Shown piece after piece: positions 31,722 through 39,780 of a stretch of DNA of 64,000 bases. A program made the translations under genes and the position numbers. Below the pieces are notes generated by a model, which saw nothing but the letters and a program-made list of their open reading frames with translations, ran no database searches and had not been told where the DNA came from. Position 1 is the stretch's first letter; every line of letters begins with the position of its first letter. Source of the stretch: Spirochaetaceae bacterium (GTDB taxonomy: Bacteria; Spirochaetota; Spirochaetia; Treponematales; Treponemataceae); assembly GCA_017614995.1 (NCBI GenBank), contig JAGAAX010000045.1, positions 1 through 64,000 of the forward strand, given 5' to 3'.

Positions 31722-32864
31722 TTACAGATTCCACTTCCGCTTAAAGTCTTCGTTAATTTCGCTGAACAAGGGCATGTTCTGTTTTGCAGACGACAAAAGC
31801 TGTTTAAAAATCTTAAGAACAGCGCTCCTCGTTTCAGGCTCAATTCTTGCCAGAGCCTTAATTACGGCGCTTGATTTTTTAAGCCAGTTATCAGACAAAT
31901 CTGACAAGGTACGTGCTTCTGTTGCGTAGAGCACTTCAAAGAGCGTGTCTATAAACATTTCGCGCTGTTTGTTGTCAAGCTGCTCAAGCCAGTCTTTAAT
32001 TGTTGAATCTATAAATTTGCTGTCGTTTGTAAGCCCGTCAACCTTTACAAAAGTTCTGGCTGTTACAAACCATGTAAACGGGTCATGCTGAAAAATTCCC
32101 ATTGATTCGGAACTTTTGATTTCAATACATTCTTCGCGGTGGTTGAACAATATGCCGACAACAGACGACTGCGGTAGGTAAGTTGTAAGCTTCGGCAGCA
32201 TTTTCGCAAATTCAGCAGACTGAAGAATATTCTGCTCAAAGCCCGGCCCGTCAAAGTTATAGACTTTTGTTATCTGTTTCTGTGTCTTTGCATCGCAAAA
32301 AACCGAAGAATAAATCGCAAGGTTGCCGCCTTTTGAGTGGCCGCCGACAATAAGACTTCGCTTTTTGTCGGCATTTGCACAGGCGGCAAGATATGTTACG
32401 GCGTCTTTCTGCGCCGGTACAGGCGACATGAACGCCATGTTAAAGTCTTCTTTCCAGCCGACAATTGTGCCGTCTGTGCCTCTAAAAGCTACAAAAGCCA
32501 TGCCTTTTGCAAATTCAAAGGTTATGGCGGCAAACTGCTTTTCTGTTACATCGTCTGTATGTGAAACAAAACCCGAAACAAGCACTTCGCCGAAACGGTG
32601 CGTCAGCGAAGCTTCCTTTAGAAACGGAAAATTGTCTTTGCCCATTGTCTCGCTGTTCTTTTTGCGCTGCTCAAAATCGGGCGCATTTTCGAACATTGCC
32701 GCGGCATCTTTCAGGCGCATCGGCTTTGCAAATGATTCGCTTACGATAGAAGAATAGTCAAGGTAAGAAAGCTGACAGAAAATAAGACAGTCAACTTCGT
32801 TTATAGGAGATGCTTCAAATGAAAGGTCGCCGCGCCAGTCAAAATATTCGGTAATGGTATTCAT
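31722..32864 (-). CDS. DUF2974 (Mbeg1-like) alpha/beta hydrolase
   Basis: A 380-residue protein of the Mbeg1-like lipase-type family. It opens with TITEYFDWRGDLSFEASPINEVDCLIFCQLSYL, typical of this family. The nucleophile elbow is GGHSKGGNLAIYS with the serine in place, and VAFRGTDGTIVGWKEDF supplies the oxyanion region. Substrate is unknown; related proteins are widespread in gut bacteria. It begins two bases after a membrane protein gene on the same strand and converges on the HD-GYP gene. Confidence 0.82.
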   Translation of the reverse strand: MNTITEYFDWRGDLSFEASPINEVDCLIFCQLSYLDYSSIVSESFAKPMRLKDAAAMFENAPDFEQRKKNSETMGKDNFPFLKEASLTHRFGEVLVSGFVSHTDDVTEKQFAAITFEFAKGMAFVAFRGTDGTIVGWKEDFNMAFMSPVPAQKDAVTYLAACANADKKRSLIVGGHSKGGNLAIYSSVFCDAKTQKQITKVYNFDGPGFEQNILQSAEFAKMLPKLTTYLPQSSVVGILFNHREECIEIKSSESMGIFQHDPFTWFVTARTFVKVDGLTNDSKFIDSTIKDWLEQLDNKQREMFIDTLFEVLYATEARTLSDLSDNWLKKSSAVIKALARIEPETRSAVLKIFKQLLSSAKQNMPLFSEINEDFKRKWNL

Positions 32865-32866
32865 GT

Positions 32867-33610
32867 TTATTCAAGCGTTTTTGCGGCAGATTTTGCAAGA
32901 AGCGGAAGTGCGGCAAACGAAATAAAAATGTAGACAACCGAAAGAATTGCCCAAATCTGTGCGTCTGCGCCTAAAAACCATGCGGTTTCAATAACAGTCG
33001 GAGCAAAAAACATAATTACAAAAAGCGGCACTGTAACAATGCCTCTTGCTATTCCCTTGCCGGAAGCCGACGGCTGCAAAAGTGCAAAAATATTATAGAC
33101 AGAAAAGCACAAGCCAAGCTGAAGAACCGGCCGTATAAAAAGCAGAAACGGCGAGAGTATGCTGTATCTTTCCATTATAAAGTAGGGCAGCTGAACCGCG
33201 TAAAAACCGAAGAGAATATAGGCAAATGTTCTAAGCTTGTATTTGAAAGATTCTCTGAACAGAACGGCGAGCGGCACAAGGCAGAGCACAAACGGTATAA
33301 AGACTTCTGCAATGCAGAGCGACAAAAATTCTTTAATATAGCTGTATACCGCAAAGTGAACCGGCAGAAAAAATATCCAGTCGCATGCGCAGTACAATGC
33401 GCCGAGAACAAGTCCCCAGAACGCCAGAAAACATGCGGTGTGTTTATTCGGAAAAAGTACGTCGCGCGACAGACCGTTTGCAAAAAACAGAGCCGCCGCC
33501 GGAAAAAGAATCAGCATAAAAAGTCTCATGCCTATAAAATAGCATAAACTCGCGCGCCTTACAAGAAGCAGAATTAAAGAAAAATTTCTTACCCTATAGA
33601 CATTTTTCAT
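32867..33610 (-). CDS. Polytopic membrane protein of unknown function
   Basis: About 247 residues with six or seven hydrophobic segments, for example FAAALFFANG, FLAFWGLVLGALYCA and YILFGFYAVQLPYF. I cannot name the family. The start is uncertain: ATG 33610 lacks a ribosome-binding site. ATG 33529 would give a more usual signal-anchor start (MRLFMLILFPAAALFF) but also has only a weak site. A TATTAA box at the right distance from 33613 hints at a leaderless start. It is probably co-transcribed with the hydrolase gene that follows. Confidence 0.6.
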   Translation of the reverse strand: MKNVYRVRNFSLILLLVRRASLCYFIGMRLFMLILFPAAALFFANGLSRDVLFPNKHTACFLAFWGLVLGALYCACDWIFFLPVHFAVYSYIKEFLSLCIAEVFIPFVLCLVPLAVLFRESFKYKLRTFAYILFGFYAVQLPYFIMERYSILSPFLLFIRPVLQLGLCFSVYNIFALLQPSASGKGIARGIVTVPLFVIMFFAPTVIETAWFLGADAQIWAILSVVYIFISFAALPLLAKSAAKTLE

Positions 33611-33678
33611 CAAAATCTGTTAATATGATTTACATGCTTTGTAAATAAGTACGGATTTTACCGTGCATAGGAGGATTG

Positions 33679-34197
33679 TTGGCAGACAAAGGATTGCGGG
33701 TTAATGAACAAATCCGCGTACGTGAGGTCAGACTCATAGACAGTGAGGGGGAACAAAAAGGGATAGTTCCCACCATTGAGGCTCTTAAAATGGCCAGGGA
33801 AAACGAGCTTGATCTTGTGGAAGTTGCACCAAATGCAAATCCACCGGTTTGCAAAATTCTTGATTACGGTAAATATCGTTTTGAAATGGAGAAGAAGCTC
33901 CGTGACTCCAAGAAAAACCAAAAAGTACTTAAACTTAAAGAAATCCGTATGCAGCCAAAAATTGCAGACGGAGACATTGAGTTCAAATCAAAGCACATTA
34001 AAGAATTTCTTGCTGAAGGTAATAAGGTAAAAGTAACGGTGCGTTTTCGGGGACGCGAACTTGCTCATACCGATCTCGGTTTAGATGTTCTGAATCAAGT
34101 ACTAGAACGCATTGAGGGTGAGTATGTCATGGAAAAACAGCCTGCTATGGAGGGCCGTTTTATGTCAATGACTCTTGCGCCAAAAGCGAAGAAATGA
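33679..34197 (+). CDS. infC: Translation initiation factor IF-3
   Basis: Controls start-codon choice and subunit dissociation. The 172-residue protein has the usual [22 protein letters not shown] start, the linker lysine region ([18 protein letters not shown]) and the C-domain ([14 protein letters not shown]). No ATG is available. An AGGAGG at 33669-33674 precedes two TTG codons, and TTG 33679 has the better, if short, four-base spacing. A non-AUG start fits the known autoregulation of infC genes, where IF-3 rejects rare starts, although the classic example is AUU. It forms an operon with rpmI and rplT. Confidence 0.95.
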   Translation: MADKGLRVNEQIRVREVRLIDSEGEQKGIVPTIEALKMARENELDLVEVAPNANPPVCKILDYGKYRFEMEKKLRDSKKNQKVLKLKEIRMQPKIADGDIEFKSKHIKEFLAEGNKVKVTVRFRGRELAHTDLGLDVLNQVLERIEGEYVMEKQPAMEGRFMSMTLAPKAKK

Positions 34198-34207
34198 GGT
34201 TAGATCT

Positions 34208-34408
34208 ATGCCAAAGATGAAATCAAAGCGCTCTGCCGCAAAACGTTTTTCATTGACTGGAACTGGAAAAGTTAAGTACAAGAAAATGAATCTCCGCCAT
34301 ATTCTTACAAAAAAGGATAAGAAGCGTAAGAGACAGCTGCGTGCAGCAGGTATCCTTGCTGAATCAGAAGCAAGAAGAATGCGCAAACAGCTTATACCTT
34401 ATAGCTGA
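34208..34408 (+). CDS. rpmI: 50S ribosomal protein L35
   Basis: The 66-residue basic protein starts PKMKSKRSAAKRF and contains RHILTKKDKKRKR, both characteristic of bL35. It starts 11 bp after infC; its GAGG ribosome-binding site overlaps the infC stop codon, which couples the two. Confidence 0.95.
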   Translation: MPKMKSKRSAAKRFSLTGTGKVKYKKMNLRHILTKKDKKRKRQLRAAGILAESEARRMRKQLIPYS

Positions 34409-34431
34409 TAACTGATTTTAAACAATCAACG

Positions 34432-34447
34432 GTGGCAGCTAAGCCAC
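34432..34447 (+). promoter_or_regulatory. Small hairpin in the rpmI-rplT gap
   Basis: GTGGC-AGCTAA-GCCAC, 19 bp before the rplT start. L20 is known to repress its operon by binding mRNA in other bacteria; this stem is too short to claim as that site. Confidence 0.3.
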
Positions 34448-34466
34448 TTATTCAAGGAGATTATAT

Positions 34467-34826
34467 ATGTCTAGAGCAATAGACGGAACAAAGCGTAAGG
34501 AACGCCGCAAGAAGATTCTTAAACTTGCTAAAGGTTTCCGCGGCAGACGCGGAACAAACTATAAAGCTGCAAAAGATGCCGTAACACAGGCATTGTCAGA
34601 TGCTTATGTAGGACGCCGCGACAAAAAAGGTGCAATGCGCTCTTTGTGGATTGCACGTTTGAATGCAGCATGCCGCGCTGAAGGCATCACATATTCACGC
34701 TTCATTGAAGGTTTGACAAAAGCTAACGTAATCATTAACCGCAAAGCATTGTCAAACATGGCCATTGAAGATCCTGCAGCTTTTAAAGAAGTTGTAGCTG
34801 TTGCAAAAAAAGCAATTGGAGCATAA
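34467..34826 (+). CDS. rplT: 50S ribosomal protein L20
   Basis: Binds 23S rRNA early in 50S assembly. The 119-residue protein begins MSRAIDGTKRKERRKKILK and carries KGFRGRRGTNYKAAKDAV, the family signature, and the C-terminal GLTKANVIINRKALSNMA. An AAGGAGA ribosome-binding site lies eight bases before the ATG. It is the third gene of infC-rpmI-rplT. Confidence 0.96.
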   Translation: MSRAIDGTKRKERRKKILKLAKGFRGRRGTNYKAAKDAVTQALSDAYVGRRDKKGAMRSLWIARLNAACRAEGITYSRFIEGLTKANVIINRKALSNMAIEDPAAFKEVVAVAKKAIGA

Positions 34827-34829
34827 CAC

Positions 34830-35306
34830 ATGATTTCACTCGATCAGGTTCAGCTTCTTGAACATAAAGTAGAAACAGCAGTAGCAAAAATAGCTGACTT
34901 GCAGAAAGAAAATGATTTTTTGCGTAATAAGTTTTCTGAACTCAAGGTTCAGTATGATGAAATGCAGAAAGCTAATGTAGAACTTTCCGCAAAGGTTTCT
35001 CTTTTTGAGCAGAACCAGCCTACGATCGAAAGTGGAATTATGAAAGCTCTTGAGCGTTTGAACAACATTGAAGATTCTGTTCTGCGTGTAAGCGGTGGCA
35101 GCATTGAGTCATCGGTTACAATGCCGGAACAGAATGTGGCTGCAAAGCCTTCTACAGAAAGTGCAGGTGTTCAGTCTTCGCCGCAGTTTGTTGCGAGTGC
35201 CCAGCCTGCACAGACCACACCTTCTATAGATCCTTTTTCAACAATTACTTCTTCGGTAGCTCAACAGAAAGCACCCGGAGAAACACAGCAGCTTGATATT
35301 TTTTAA
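34830..35306 (+). CDS. Coiled-coil protein, probable ZapB-like division factor
   Basis: A 158-residue protein whose first 75 residues form a continuous heptad coiled coil (LLEHKVETAVAKIADLQKE, then LKVQYDEMQKANVELS). The second half is low-complexity Ser, Gln, Thr and Pro. The coiled coil looks like ZapB-type proteins, and the next gene is zapA, which supports a role around the FtsZ ring. The link to ZapB is inference from shape and neighbour. It starts three bases after rplT without its own ribosome-binding site. Confidence 0.65.
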   Translation: MISLDQVQLLEHKVETAVAKIADLQKENDFLRNKFSELKVQYDEMQKANVELSAKVSLFEQNQPTIESGIMKALERLNNIEDSVLRVSGGSIESSVTMPEQNVAAKPSTESAGVQSSPQFVASAQPAQTTPSIDPFSTITSSVAQQKAPGETQQLDIF

Positions 35307-35316
35307 GGCTTAAGCG

Positions 35317-35622
35317 ATGGCAAAAGGAACCCTTCAGATAAATCTTTTAGGAACTTCTTTTTCGATTCAGGCTGACGAAGATTCATTATATCTTGAAAAA
35401 TTGCTGGCTCATTATAAAGAAACGGTTGACGGCTTAATGCAGTCTACTGACTTAAAAGAGCCTTTGAAAATTGCAATTTTAGCCGGAATTATGATAACCG
35501 ACGAACTTGCAAAAGAGCGCCGCAATGTTCCTAATACAGACACTCTGATGGTTAATGCCGAATTAAGCGAAGCCGAGAAGATTGTTCTGCAATTAACTAA
35601 AAAAATCGACCAGGTTTTATAG
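35317..35622 (+). CDS. zapA: Cell division protein ZapA
   Basis: A small FtsZ-binding protein that bundles protofilaments. The 101-residue protein has the ZapA pattern: an N-terminal beta strand pair (LQINLLGTSFSIQADED), then a long helix (YLEKLLAHYKETVDGLM), then LKIAILAGIMITDELAKERR. AAGG precedes the ATG by eight bases. Its place after the coiled-coil gene suggests a division pair. Confidence 0.85.
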   Translation: MAKGTLQINLLGTSFSIQADEDSLYLEKLLAHYKETVDGLMQSTDLKEPLKIAILAGIMITDELAKERRNVPNTDTLMVNAELSEAEKIVLQLTKKIDQVL

Positions 35623-35626
35623 CCGC

Positions 35627-36106
35627 ATGGACGCAAGAAATTTCCGTATTTGGATAGATGCGGACTCATGCCCTGTGCAGGTGCGCGATCTGACTGTGCG
35701 CTTTGCACTAAGACTGAAAATACCCGTAAAATTTGTAGCAAATCACGATATTCCGTTTAAGAAAAACGAGCTTTTTGAGATGATTGTCTGTGAAAACGAA
35801 AAAGATGCCGCAGACGATTACATAGTCGAAAATGCAAAGCCCGAAGATCTTGTAATAACAAGAGATATTCCGCTTGCTTCACGTCTTGTAGACAAAAAAA
35901 TTGCCGTAATAAACGACCGAGGCTGTGTCTTTACAGAATCAAATATCGCGGAAAAATTAGCCACAAGAAATCTGCATTATATGCTCATGGAGAACGGCTC
36001 GCTGCCTGAAATAAAACGTGCCGGTACTTTTGGCAAAAAGGAACTCAATCTTTTTGCAAACAGCCTCGACCGCGAGCTTCAGAAAAAAATAAAAGCATAC
36101 AATTAA
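35627..36106 (+). CDS. UPF0178 (YaiI/YqxD) family protein
   Basis: A 159-residue protein of the YaiI/YqxD family, a PIN-like fold with no assigned reaction. The conserved acidic residues are visible: FRIWIDADSCPVQVRD, ENEKDAADDYI and DLVITRDIPLASRLVDK. These could bind a metal ion, consistent with nuclease ancestry. It follows zapA by four bases. Confidence 0.9.
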   Translation: MDARNFRIWIDADSCPVQVRDLTVRFALRLKIPVKFVANHDIPFKKNELFEMIVCENEKDAADDYIVENAKPEDLVITRDIPLASRLVDKKIAVINDRGCVFTESNIAEKLATRNLHYMLMENGSLPEIKRAGTFGKKELNLFANSLDRELQKKIKAYN

Positions 36107-36119
36107 CACAATTAAAAAC

Positions 36120-36148
36120 TTGACATAATGCAAAAAGAAAAATAGACT
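36120..36148 (+). promoter_or_regulatory. Promoter of the MCP at 36202
   Basis: TTGACA (36120-36125), 17 nt, TAGACT (36143-36148). A leader of about 45 nt ends with AGGGGA. This MCP thus uses a normal leader, unlike the one at 23725. Confidence 0.65.
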
Positions 36149-36201
36149 ATGCAATGTAAAATTTGTATAAATATTTGCTGCATCAATAGATAGGGGATTT
36201 T

Positions 36202-38097
36202 ATGAAACTGACAAGAAACTATCTTATTATATTTTTGCTTTTGTCTTATGCAGGCGGTTTTTATCTCCGCTGGTATCAGCTTGAATTTTTTTACAGAATT
36301 CTCCCGACGTTTTTTTCTGGAATAGGCTCTACATTATTAGCCACATTTGTGCTTATGATAACAATGGGTTCGTACAACTTTGTTGTTCTTAACAGATTCA
36401 CGAAAGTTATACAAAAAATCAAGAACGGTGAAAAAATAACAGACGAAGAGCGTAAAATGGCAATCCGCTCGCAGTCAAAGATAAACATAATCTCGTTGAT
36501 TACAAATATGATAGGTTTTGGTGTCGGTCAGGCTTTTGCCATTATTGTAGACGTAAAGAATGGCGTTATCGTGCCCGTTCCCAGCCGTCTAACGCTGATT
36601 ATGATTCAGGCAATACTTGTCGGCTGTCTTATTGCGATTTTTGAAATCTTTATAGTCGGTGTGCTTATGCGTGATGACCGCCGTCTGCTTAAGATTCACT
36701 CGGTTGACGAGCTTGACCACGATATAAGCTTTTCAATCAAATATAAGATTATCTTTTCAAGCGTTGTGATTCTCGGACTTATGGGCTTGCAGTGTTTCTG
36801 CCTTCCGTATCAGATTATATTTGGCGACTGCGGCGCGCCTGTTGAAGACATGATGAGCGAATACCTAAAGAATTTTCCGAAAGTATTTATTGCAACCTTT
36901 ATTCCTTGTATTGCTTTGGTTTATGTTCTTGCAACAGACATCAAGGCGCGCATTCAGCATACGGCAGGGCGTGTGCGCGACATCGGCAGCAAGGGCGATT
37001 TGACCTCGCGCATCGACATTGCCATGAAAGACGACATCGGCGCGCTTTCGTCTGAAATCAACCTTTTTATGAGCGATTTGTCGTCAATGGTGCAGGACAT
37101 AAAGACAGAAACTTATATAGTAGAGAATTCTGCTGAAAACTTAAGTGAGTCGCTTAAAGTTTCAAATGACGCCTTGAAAAACATGAAACAGACCGCTGAA
37201 AAAATCATGGAAGAGGGCGAACATCAGAAGTCGCTTGTAGAAAACGCAAGAAACGATGTCGTCAACGTAACGCGGAGCGTTCTTGACGTTGAGCAGCAGA
37301 TAGAACAGCAGACGGCTTCTGTGCGCAACAGTTCAAGCTCTGTATCTGAAATGGCAGAAAATATTGAAGCTGTCGCTGAACTTGCCCAGCAGGCTGATAC
37401 TGTTTCAACCAGCCTGAAAGAAGCAAGCGAAAAAGGTGAGAGTGCTATAAAAACTGCTGTCAACGCAATTATGGAAATACAGACTGCTTCAAATGAAGTT
37501 CAGGATATTGTCAAAGTTATTCAGAAAATTGCATCGCAGACAAACCTGCTTTCAATGAACGCCGCAATTGAGGCGGCTCATGCCGGTGCAATCGGTCAGG
37601 GCTTTGCAGTTGTTGCTGACGAAGTCCGTTCGCTTGCTTCTTCCAGTTCTGTGAGCGCAAAGAATATTGCAGTTCATATCAAGGATATGGTCGGAAAAAT
37701 CCAGAACGGTGTAGAATCAATTCAGCAGGCAGGAAATGCTTTTACAGAAATAAACGCCGGTATTGCAAATACTTCAGATTTGGTAAGAACTATCGCGCAC
37801 TCAATGGAAGCGCAGCGTGTAGGCGCAAATGACACGATAAAGTCTACGGAGTCTGTTGTAGCTTCAATTGAGTTAATTCAGAGTCTGACAAAACAGCAGC
37901 ATGAATTTGCAGAAAATGTTGAATCTTCGATTAATAAGATTGTTAATGCTTCGCAAGAGATTGCCTCTTCACTTGAAAAGAACACTGAAAATTCACGCAA
38001 ACTTGAATGTGCTATAGACGGTGTTGATTCTTGTGTTGAAAACAACAGCATGGCTGTTTCAAAAATGCTTGACTGCATTAACGTGTTCAATGTTTAA
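36202..38097 (+). CDS. Methyl-accepting chemotaxis protein with polytopic membrane sensor
   Basis: A 631-residue transducer. Instead of the usual two transmembrane helices around a periplasmic domain, the first 250 residues hold about six hydrophobic helices with short loops: near 7-28, 35-60, 90-118, 125-155, 180-205 and 228-245. A HAMP-like segment (about 250-300, DLTSRIDIAMKDDIGALSSEI) follows, then the methylation helices and the tip (ASQTNLLSMNAAIEAAHAG) near residue 455. Sensing is probably within the membrane or by short loops. A terminator-like hairpin follows the stop. Confidence 0.9.
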   Translation: MKLTRNYLIIFLLLSYAGGFYLRWYQLEFFYRILPTFFSGIGSTLLATFVLMITMGSYNFVVLNRFTKVIQKIKNGEKITDEERKMAIRSQSKINIISLITNMIGFGVGQAFAIIVDVKNGVIVPVPSRLTLIMIQAILVGCLIAIFEIFIVGVLMRDDRRLLKIHSVDELDHDISFSIKYKIIFSSVVILGLMGLQCFCLPYQIIFGDCGAPVEDMMSEYLKNFPKVFIATFIPCIALVYVLATDIKARIQHTAGRVRDIGSKGDLTSRIDIAMKDDIGALSSEINLFMSDLSSMVQDIKTETYIVENSAENLSESLKVSNDALKNMKQTAEKIMEEGEHQKSLVENARNDVVNVTRSVLDVEQQIEQQTASVRNSSSSVSEMAENIEAVAELAQQADTVSTSLKEASEKGESAIKTAVNAIMEIQTASNEVQDIVKVIQKIASQTNLLSMNAAIEAAHAGAIGQGFAVVADEVRSLASSSSVSAKNIAVHIKDMVGKIQNGVESIQQAGNAFTEINAGIANTSDLVRTIAHSMEAQRVGANDTIKSTESVVASIELIQSLTKQQHEFAENVESSINKIVNASQEIASSLEKNTENSRKLECAIDGVDSCVENNSMAVSKMLDCINVFNV

Positions 38098-38139
38098 GGC
38101 ATCTCGAAAAAAAACGCTATTGGCGGTTTTCAAGATGCC
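38098..38139. terminator. Probable terminator after the MCP
   Basis: GGCATCT-C-GAAAA pairs with TTTTC-A-AGATGCC. The stem is long with one mismatch; no strong T-run follows on the plus strand. Confidence 0.45.
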
Positions 38140-38150
38140 CTTTAGCGTTT

Positions 38151-38768
38151 TCAGCCTGTAATAAACTCTTCGCTGCCGGTCTTTTTGGTGTAAGTCGGTT
38201 TTGACGAATAAGCCTGCGTGTTAAACTGCTTTTCGGATTTTATGGTAGAAGGCGGCCCATGCCCCGGCATGATTACAAGCTCTTCGTTCTGGCTTAAAAT
38301 CTTTGTCTTTATGTTTGTTTTCAGTATTTTTTCGGCGTAGGCATTGTTTGTGTTACCTATAAGCCCCGCCGTCAAAGCGTCGCCTGTAAATAGAATCTGC
38401 CCGATTTTGTAGACCATTGAGTCGGCTGTGTGACCCGGCACAGAAAGATAGCCGACATTTGTGCCAATAATCTTTAAGATGCCGTCACCTTTGATAATCT
38501 TTGTGTCGTCAGCGGCAAGCTCATAGTCGGCGGTATAGACTTTGGGCTTGTAAATTTTGCGCAGCGTTCTAAGCCCCTTATAGTGGCTGAAATGGTTGTG
38601 CGTTATAAGAACGGCTTCAAGTGAATAATGATTCTGCTCAATCTGCATAATCATTTCTTTGTTTACCGTTCCGGGGTCAATTATAAGAGCCTGTTTTGTC
38701 TGGTCATTTTCAACGATGTAGCAGTTTGAGAAGCCTTCAAGACACAAGTGAAAATAAACTTTAATCAT
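38151..38768 (-). CDS. Metallo-beta-lactamase-fold hydrolase with altered metal motif
   Basis: A 205-residue protein of the glyoxalase II-like branch of the metallo-beta-lactamase fold. The usual HxHxDH motif is here HNHFSH (residues near 57-62), so the aspartate that ligates the second metal is serine. Later ligands look intact: PGHTADS (His), FTGDAL (Asp) and MPGHGPPST (His). One-metal activity or a non-hydrolytic role is possible. The start overlaps the preceding pentapeptide gene by eight bases. Confidence 0.82.
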   Translation of the reverse strand: MIKVYFHLCLEGFSNCYIVENDQTKQALIIDPGTVNKEMIMQIEQNHYSLEAVLITHNHFSHYKGLRTLRKIYKPKVYTADYELAADDTKIIKGDGILKIIGTNVGYLSVPGHTADSMVYKIGQILFTGDALTAGLIGNTNNAYAEKILKTNIKTKILSQNEELVIMPGHGPPSTIKSEKQFNTQAYSSKPTYTKKTGSEEFITG

Positions 38769-39213
38769 TCTGAAGTTCCACTCCTTCTGAAAAATTTGCT
38801 TCTCTTGTGTTTGAGTGTTTGAAAGAAACGTTCTCGAAACTTGCTTCTTGAAAAGAGCTTTGCTTTATGTTGCAGTTTCTAATTGACGTGTTGAAAAGCT
38901 TTGCGCGTATAAACCTTGAATTGTATAAGTCTGAATCGTCAAATGACGACTGCTGGGCTGTTATTCCGTTAAAATTATTGTGCACTAAGTCTGAATTGGT
39001 GAAAAGTACGTGCGAAAAAGTGCTGCCGCTAAAGCTTGTGAACTGCATGTTTGAGTTAAGCAGGTTGCAGTCGCTGAAAAGTGAAAAGTCAAGCATTGTC
39101 ATGCGCATTCTGCAAAATTCAGAGTGAATAGAAGAAAATGTGCAGTTTCTTAAGTCACAGCCGTAAAACTTTTTGCCGCTCAAGTCTATGTCGCTGAAGT
39201 GAATGCCTGACAT
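38761..39213 (-). CDS. Pentapeptide-repeat protein, downstream part of a split gene
   Basis: A 150-residue right-handed beta-helix protein. Pentapeptide units of the A(D/N)LXX type run throughout, for example DLSGKKFYGCDLRNCTF, NSNMQFTSFSGSTFSH and DSDLYNSRFIRAKLFN. Its ATG has no ribosome-binding site. Upstream the same frame stays open for 19 codons to a TAA at 39271-39273 and then for another 42 codons (see 39271-39399). I therefore read this as the larger part of a gene interrupted by one nonsense codon. Confidence 0.75.
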   Translation of the reverse strand: MSGIHFSDIDLSGKKFYGCDLRNCTFSSIHSEFCRMRMTMLDFSLFSDCNLLNSNMQFTSFSGSTFSHVLFTNSDLVHNNFNGITAQQSSFDDSDLYNSRFIRAKLFNTSIRNCNIKQSSFQEASFENVSFKHSNTREANFSEGVELQND

Positions 39214-39270
39214 GCTTAAGCCAATTATTTTGTCGTGGTTCTCTATATATTTGTAGACATTGTAGCGCGT

Positions 39271-39399
39271 TTATTCGGCTTTTTCGTCGTGTTCAAGGCA
39301 GAAAACTTCTGCGTTGCTTAAAATGCTGCCGTTTTCGTCAATACGCGACACTGCTAAATTTCTGCATCCGGGATATTGGCATAATCCAATTGAAAACAT
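39271..39399 (-). pseudogene. Upstream fragment of the split pentapeptide gene
   Basis: Forty-two codons encode a small cysteine-containing module: CQYPGCRNLAVSRIDENG, then VFCLEH. The two Cys, a third Cys and a His could bind zinc. It is in frame with the pentapeptide protein: after the TAA stop the frame continues YNVYKYIENHDKIIGLS into the next ATG. Without the stop the product would be about 212 residues. A TAACAT box six bases before its ATG marks this as the original start. A sequencing error could also explain the stop. Confidence 0.55.
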
Positions 39400-39405
39400 G
39401 CAATA

Positions 39406-39434
39406 ATGTTACCACATAGACCGAGCTTTGAAAA
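39406..39434 (-). promoter_or_regulatory. Promoter for the split pentapeptide gene (leaderless)
   Basis: Minus-strand TTTTCA (39429-39434), 17 nt, TAACAT (39406-39411), six bases, ATG 39399. It is moderate in match. It is back to back with the plus-strand promoter at 39450. Confidence 0.4.
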
Positions 39435-39449
39435 GCTTGAAACAGAAAA

Positions 39450-39478
39450 TTGCAATTTTTGGTGGAATCTTCTATAAT
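39450..39478 (+). promoter_or_regulatory. Promoter giving a probably leaderless zinc-ribbon mRNA
   Basis: TTGCAA (39450-39455), 17 nt, perfect TATAAT (39473-39478), then exactly six bases to the ATG at 39485, the expected +1. Confidence 0.7.
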
Positions 39479-39484
39479 GGGCGC

Positions 39485-39775
39485 ATGTGTTGGAAATGCG
39501 GAACTGATAACAAAGTAGAGAACCCTGTTTCAAGAAGTGCGGTTTGCGAAAATTGCGGTGCAGATTTGCGCTGCTGCAAAAACTGTGCCTTTTACGCACC
39601 CAGCTCTCATTATGATTGTAGAGAAAATGTCGATGAGCTTGTAACCGACAAAGAAAGGGCAAATTTTTGCGGTTATTTCAAATATTCGGCTGAAAGTGTC
39701 GGCGCGAAAAAATCAGACGGAAGCAAAAAAGCCGAAGATGCAAGAAAAGCTTTCAACAGTTTGTTTGGTGACTAA
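39485..39775 (+). CDS. Small cysteine-rich protein with zinc-ribbon motifs
   Basis: A 96-residue protein beginning MCWKCGTDNKV. The cysteine pairs CWKC, CENC and CCKNC are followed by a later Cys-rich loop (HYDCRENV, NFCGYF). Two zinc sites are likely. The C-terminal 30 residues are Lys, Ala and Ser rich. Proteins of this shape occur in many treponemes next to murI, with no known function. The ATG is six bases downstream of a perfect -10 box, so translation probably starts at the mRNA end; an upstream in-frame ATG at 39428 would overlap the promoter. Confidence 0.8.
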   Translation: MCWKCGTDNKVENPVSRSAVCENCGADLRCCKNCAFYAPSSHYDCRENVDELVTDKERANFCGYFKYSAESVGAKKSDGSKKAEDARKAFNSLFGD

Positions 39776-39780
39776 AAAAC

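Noticed and set aside
34409-34466. Firmicute-type L20 leader element
   Set aside because: The hairpin is only 5 bp and lies between rpmI and rplT, not upstream of infC.
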